Of a stretch of 64,000 nt of DNA, positions 63,012 to 64,000 are shown piece after piece. This DNA is from Lentilactobacillus rapi DSM 19907 = JCM 15042. GTDB lineage: Bacteria > Bacillota > Bacilli > Lactobacillales > Lactobacillaceae. Under the pieces are notes generated by a model. It was not told where the DNA came from. It did no database searches and was given only the letters and a program-made list of their open reading frames with translations. The translations under genes were made by a program, and so were the position numbers. Within the stretch, counting starts at the first letter, position 1, and every line of letters starts with the position of its first letter. Where the stretch lies: the NCBI RefSeq assembly GCF_001436255.1, contig NZ_AZEI01000084.1:1-64000 (forward strand), written 5' to 3'.

Positions 63012-64000
63012 TTAGTAATTGCCTTGAATAACAAGTTTCTTATTGCCTGTTACATAGCTGCCATTTGCCAATTGGTAACGACTGGTTAAATGGTAGTTAA
63101 CAATTTTCTTAATCTTTAAATGAGTGCCACGTTTGTAGTGCTTTACCTTTTCCTTAGAACTTGCTGTCTTATAAGCGTTAACGCCGTTTTTCGAAATCAC
63201 TGTAATAATCTTGGACTTCGGTACTGATCTGTAATAAACAGGTGAGACATACTTACTGTTAGCTGTAATATAACCGGTTTTTCCAGCCGTCTTAGTTCCA
63301 TGATTAACATCTTTAACTTTATAACGAAGAATTCCATCGTTGGAACGTGCATACCCTTTAACGATAAACATTGGCCGGTTTACCCGTTTGGCTTTCTTAT
63401 AAGTTGCAATTCGTTGAGACTTCTTGAATGTAGAATCCTTGTACAGTGCAATCTTCTTGGATGCATAGACAACCGACCCAACTTTAGCTGCAGATTTTGG
63501 AACAGCTAGCTTGTTGGCATTATTCTTAATTTGAGAATCAGAGTTCGTGTTAGTTGGCTTTGAAGTGGTAGTACTTGATGAACTCGAAGAACTAGTTGGG
63601 TTCGTTGTCGTAGTAGTGGTAGTAGTTGTTGTGCTTCCACCATTACCATTTGCACTTGGGGATGGTGCAGGTGTTGGTGCGCCTGCCTTCACAATCTGAA
63701 GTTTACCATCCTGTGCAGATACTGGAATACTTAGTTCAACCTGTTTCTTGGTACCACCATCACTGCCGTTAAATGAAGTAACGACTTTGCCATTGAAGAG
63801 GACATTATACGTTGCATTGTCGAAAGTATTACCGTCATAGATTGTCAAATCTGCATTATGGGCTTCTTTGGAAACATTCTGGAAATCAAATGTTGTTGAG
63901 TCACCATCTTTATCAACATCAGCATGCGTGTACTTATCCCCACTGAAGGTATAAGCGAGATGTTGATCAATCAAATTAAGGCGAGTCCTCAGTCCATCTT
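63012..64000 (-). CDS. C-terminal part of a large secreted protein with DUF5776 module, cut by the window edge
   Basis: The frame stays open to the last base of the window (reading DGLRTRLNLIDQHLAYTFS at the edge), so the real start lies beyond 64000 and the TTG at about 63974 is internal. Visible: a beta-sandwich (DVDKDGDSTTFDFQNVS..., DNATYNVLFNGKVVTSF...), a Pro/Ser/Thr linker with a run of Thr, then a DUF5776-type wall module (about the last 170 residues: VNRPMFIVKGYAR, KTGYITANSKYV, YVTGNKKLV) nearly the same as in the 972-residue protein at 40223-43141. The missing N-terminus could be a glycosidase or adhesin. Confidence 0.8.
   Translation of the reverse strand, partial: DGLRTRLNLIDQHLAYTFSGDKYTHADVDKDGDSTTFDFQNVSKEAHNADLTIYDGNTFDNATYNVLFNGKVVTSFNGSDGGTKKQVELSIPVSAQDGKLQIVKAGAPTPAPSPSANGNGGSTTTTTTTTTTNPTSSSSSSSTTTSKPTNTNSDSQIKNNANKLAVPKSAAKVGSVVYASKKIALYKDSTFKKSQRIATYKKAKRVNRPMFIVKGYARSNDGILRYKVKDVNHGTKTAGKTGYITANSKYVSPVYYRSVPKSKIITVISKNGVNAYKTASSKEKVKHYKRGTHLKIKKIVNYHLTSRYQLANGSYVTGNKKLVIQGNY

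Overview
The window looks like a chromosomal segment of a lactic acid bacterium of the family Lactobacillaceae (former genus Lactobacillus; the DUF5776-type wall modules suggest Lentilactobacillus or a relative). Support for this: strong AAGGAGG ribosome binding sites, CcpA-type cre boxes, three T-box leaders, a TPP-dependent pyruvate oxidase, PanE-like and D-2-hydroxyacid dehydrogenases, and MucBP and DUF5776 surface proteins. I found no rRNA, tRNA, CRISPR array, prophage or insertion-sequence transposase. Genus assignment is inference.

Layout. 0-4 kb holds a 34-residue small ORF under a near-consensus promoter flanked by an inverted repeat, an M24 aminopeptidase, a CynX-type MFS transporter, a GNAT acetyltransferase and a LOG-family protein. 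4.2-22.5 kb is a carbohydrate island on the minus strand: GH59-like glycosidase, GH2 beta-glucuronidase, LacI regulator, DUF2264 protein, MFS transporter, a secreted wall-attached clan GH-A (GH39-like) glycosidase with a CBM35-like module, GH127 beta-L-arabinofuranosidase, GPH-type symporter and a divergent AraC regulator. 58.1-61.4 kb carries a second GH127 gene with its own divergent AraC regulator, paralogous to the first pair. Together they suggest use of a glucuronate-, arabinose- and galactose-containing plant glycan such as type II arabinogalactan side chains: outside cleavage by the anchored enzyme, uptake by the symporter, inside trimming by GH127, GH2, GH59 and DUF2264 enzymes. The substrate is inference. 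cre-like boxes precede most of these units.

22.5-40 kb is mixed: GH25 lysozyme, XRE/DUF2975 pair, M20 peptidase plus YfcC transporter, metal-binding lipoprotein, amidase, isochorismatase-like hydrolase, a RelB/YoeB toxin-antitoxin pair, brnQ behind an isoleucine-type T-box, an orphan PTS IIC with a DUF915 hydrolase, a standalone B3/B4 protein, D-2-hydroxyacid dehydrogenase, DUF1836, DegV and an SDR. 40-64 kb holds large surface proteins (LRR-MucBP-DUF5776; a Lys/Thr-rich secreted protein; two more at the right edge, one cut by the window), pyruvate oxidase, an alpha/beta hydrolase, prephenate dehydratase, a ketopantoate-reductase-family gene behind a valine-type T-box, a trans-sulfuration enzyme behind a methionine-type T-box, htpX/lemA, gdhA, and a MerR regulator with two SDR genes whose promoters both have 19-bp spacers.

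The most unusual non-coding content is three families of long imperfect hairpins: family A (about 110 bp), family B (about 120 bp, including an exact 4 x 126 bp tandem array just upstream of the GH59 gene, with compensatory stem changes), and family C, one copy of which has a family B element inside it.
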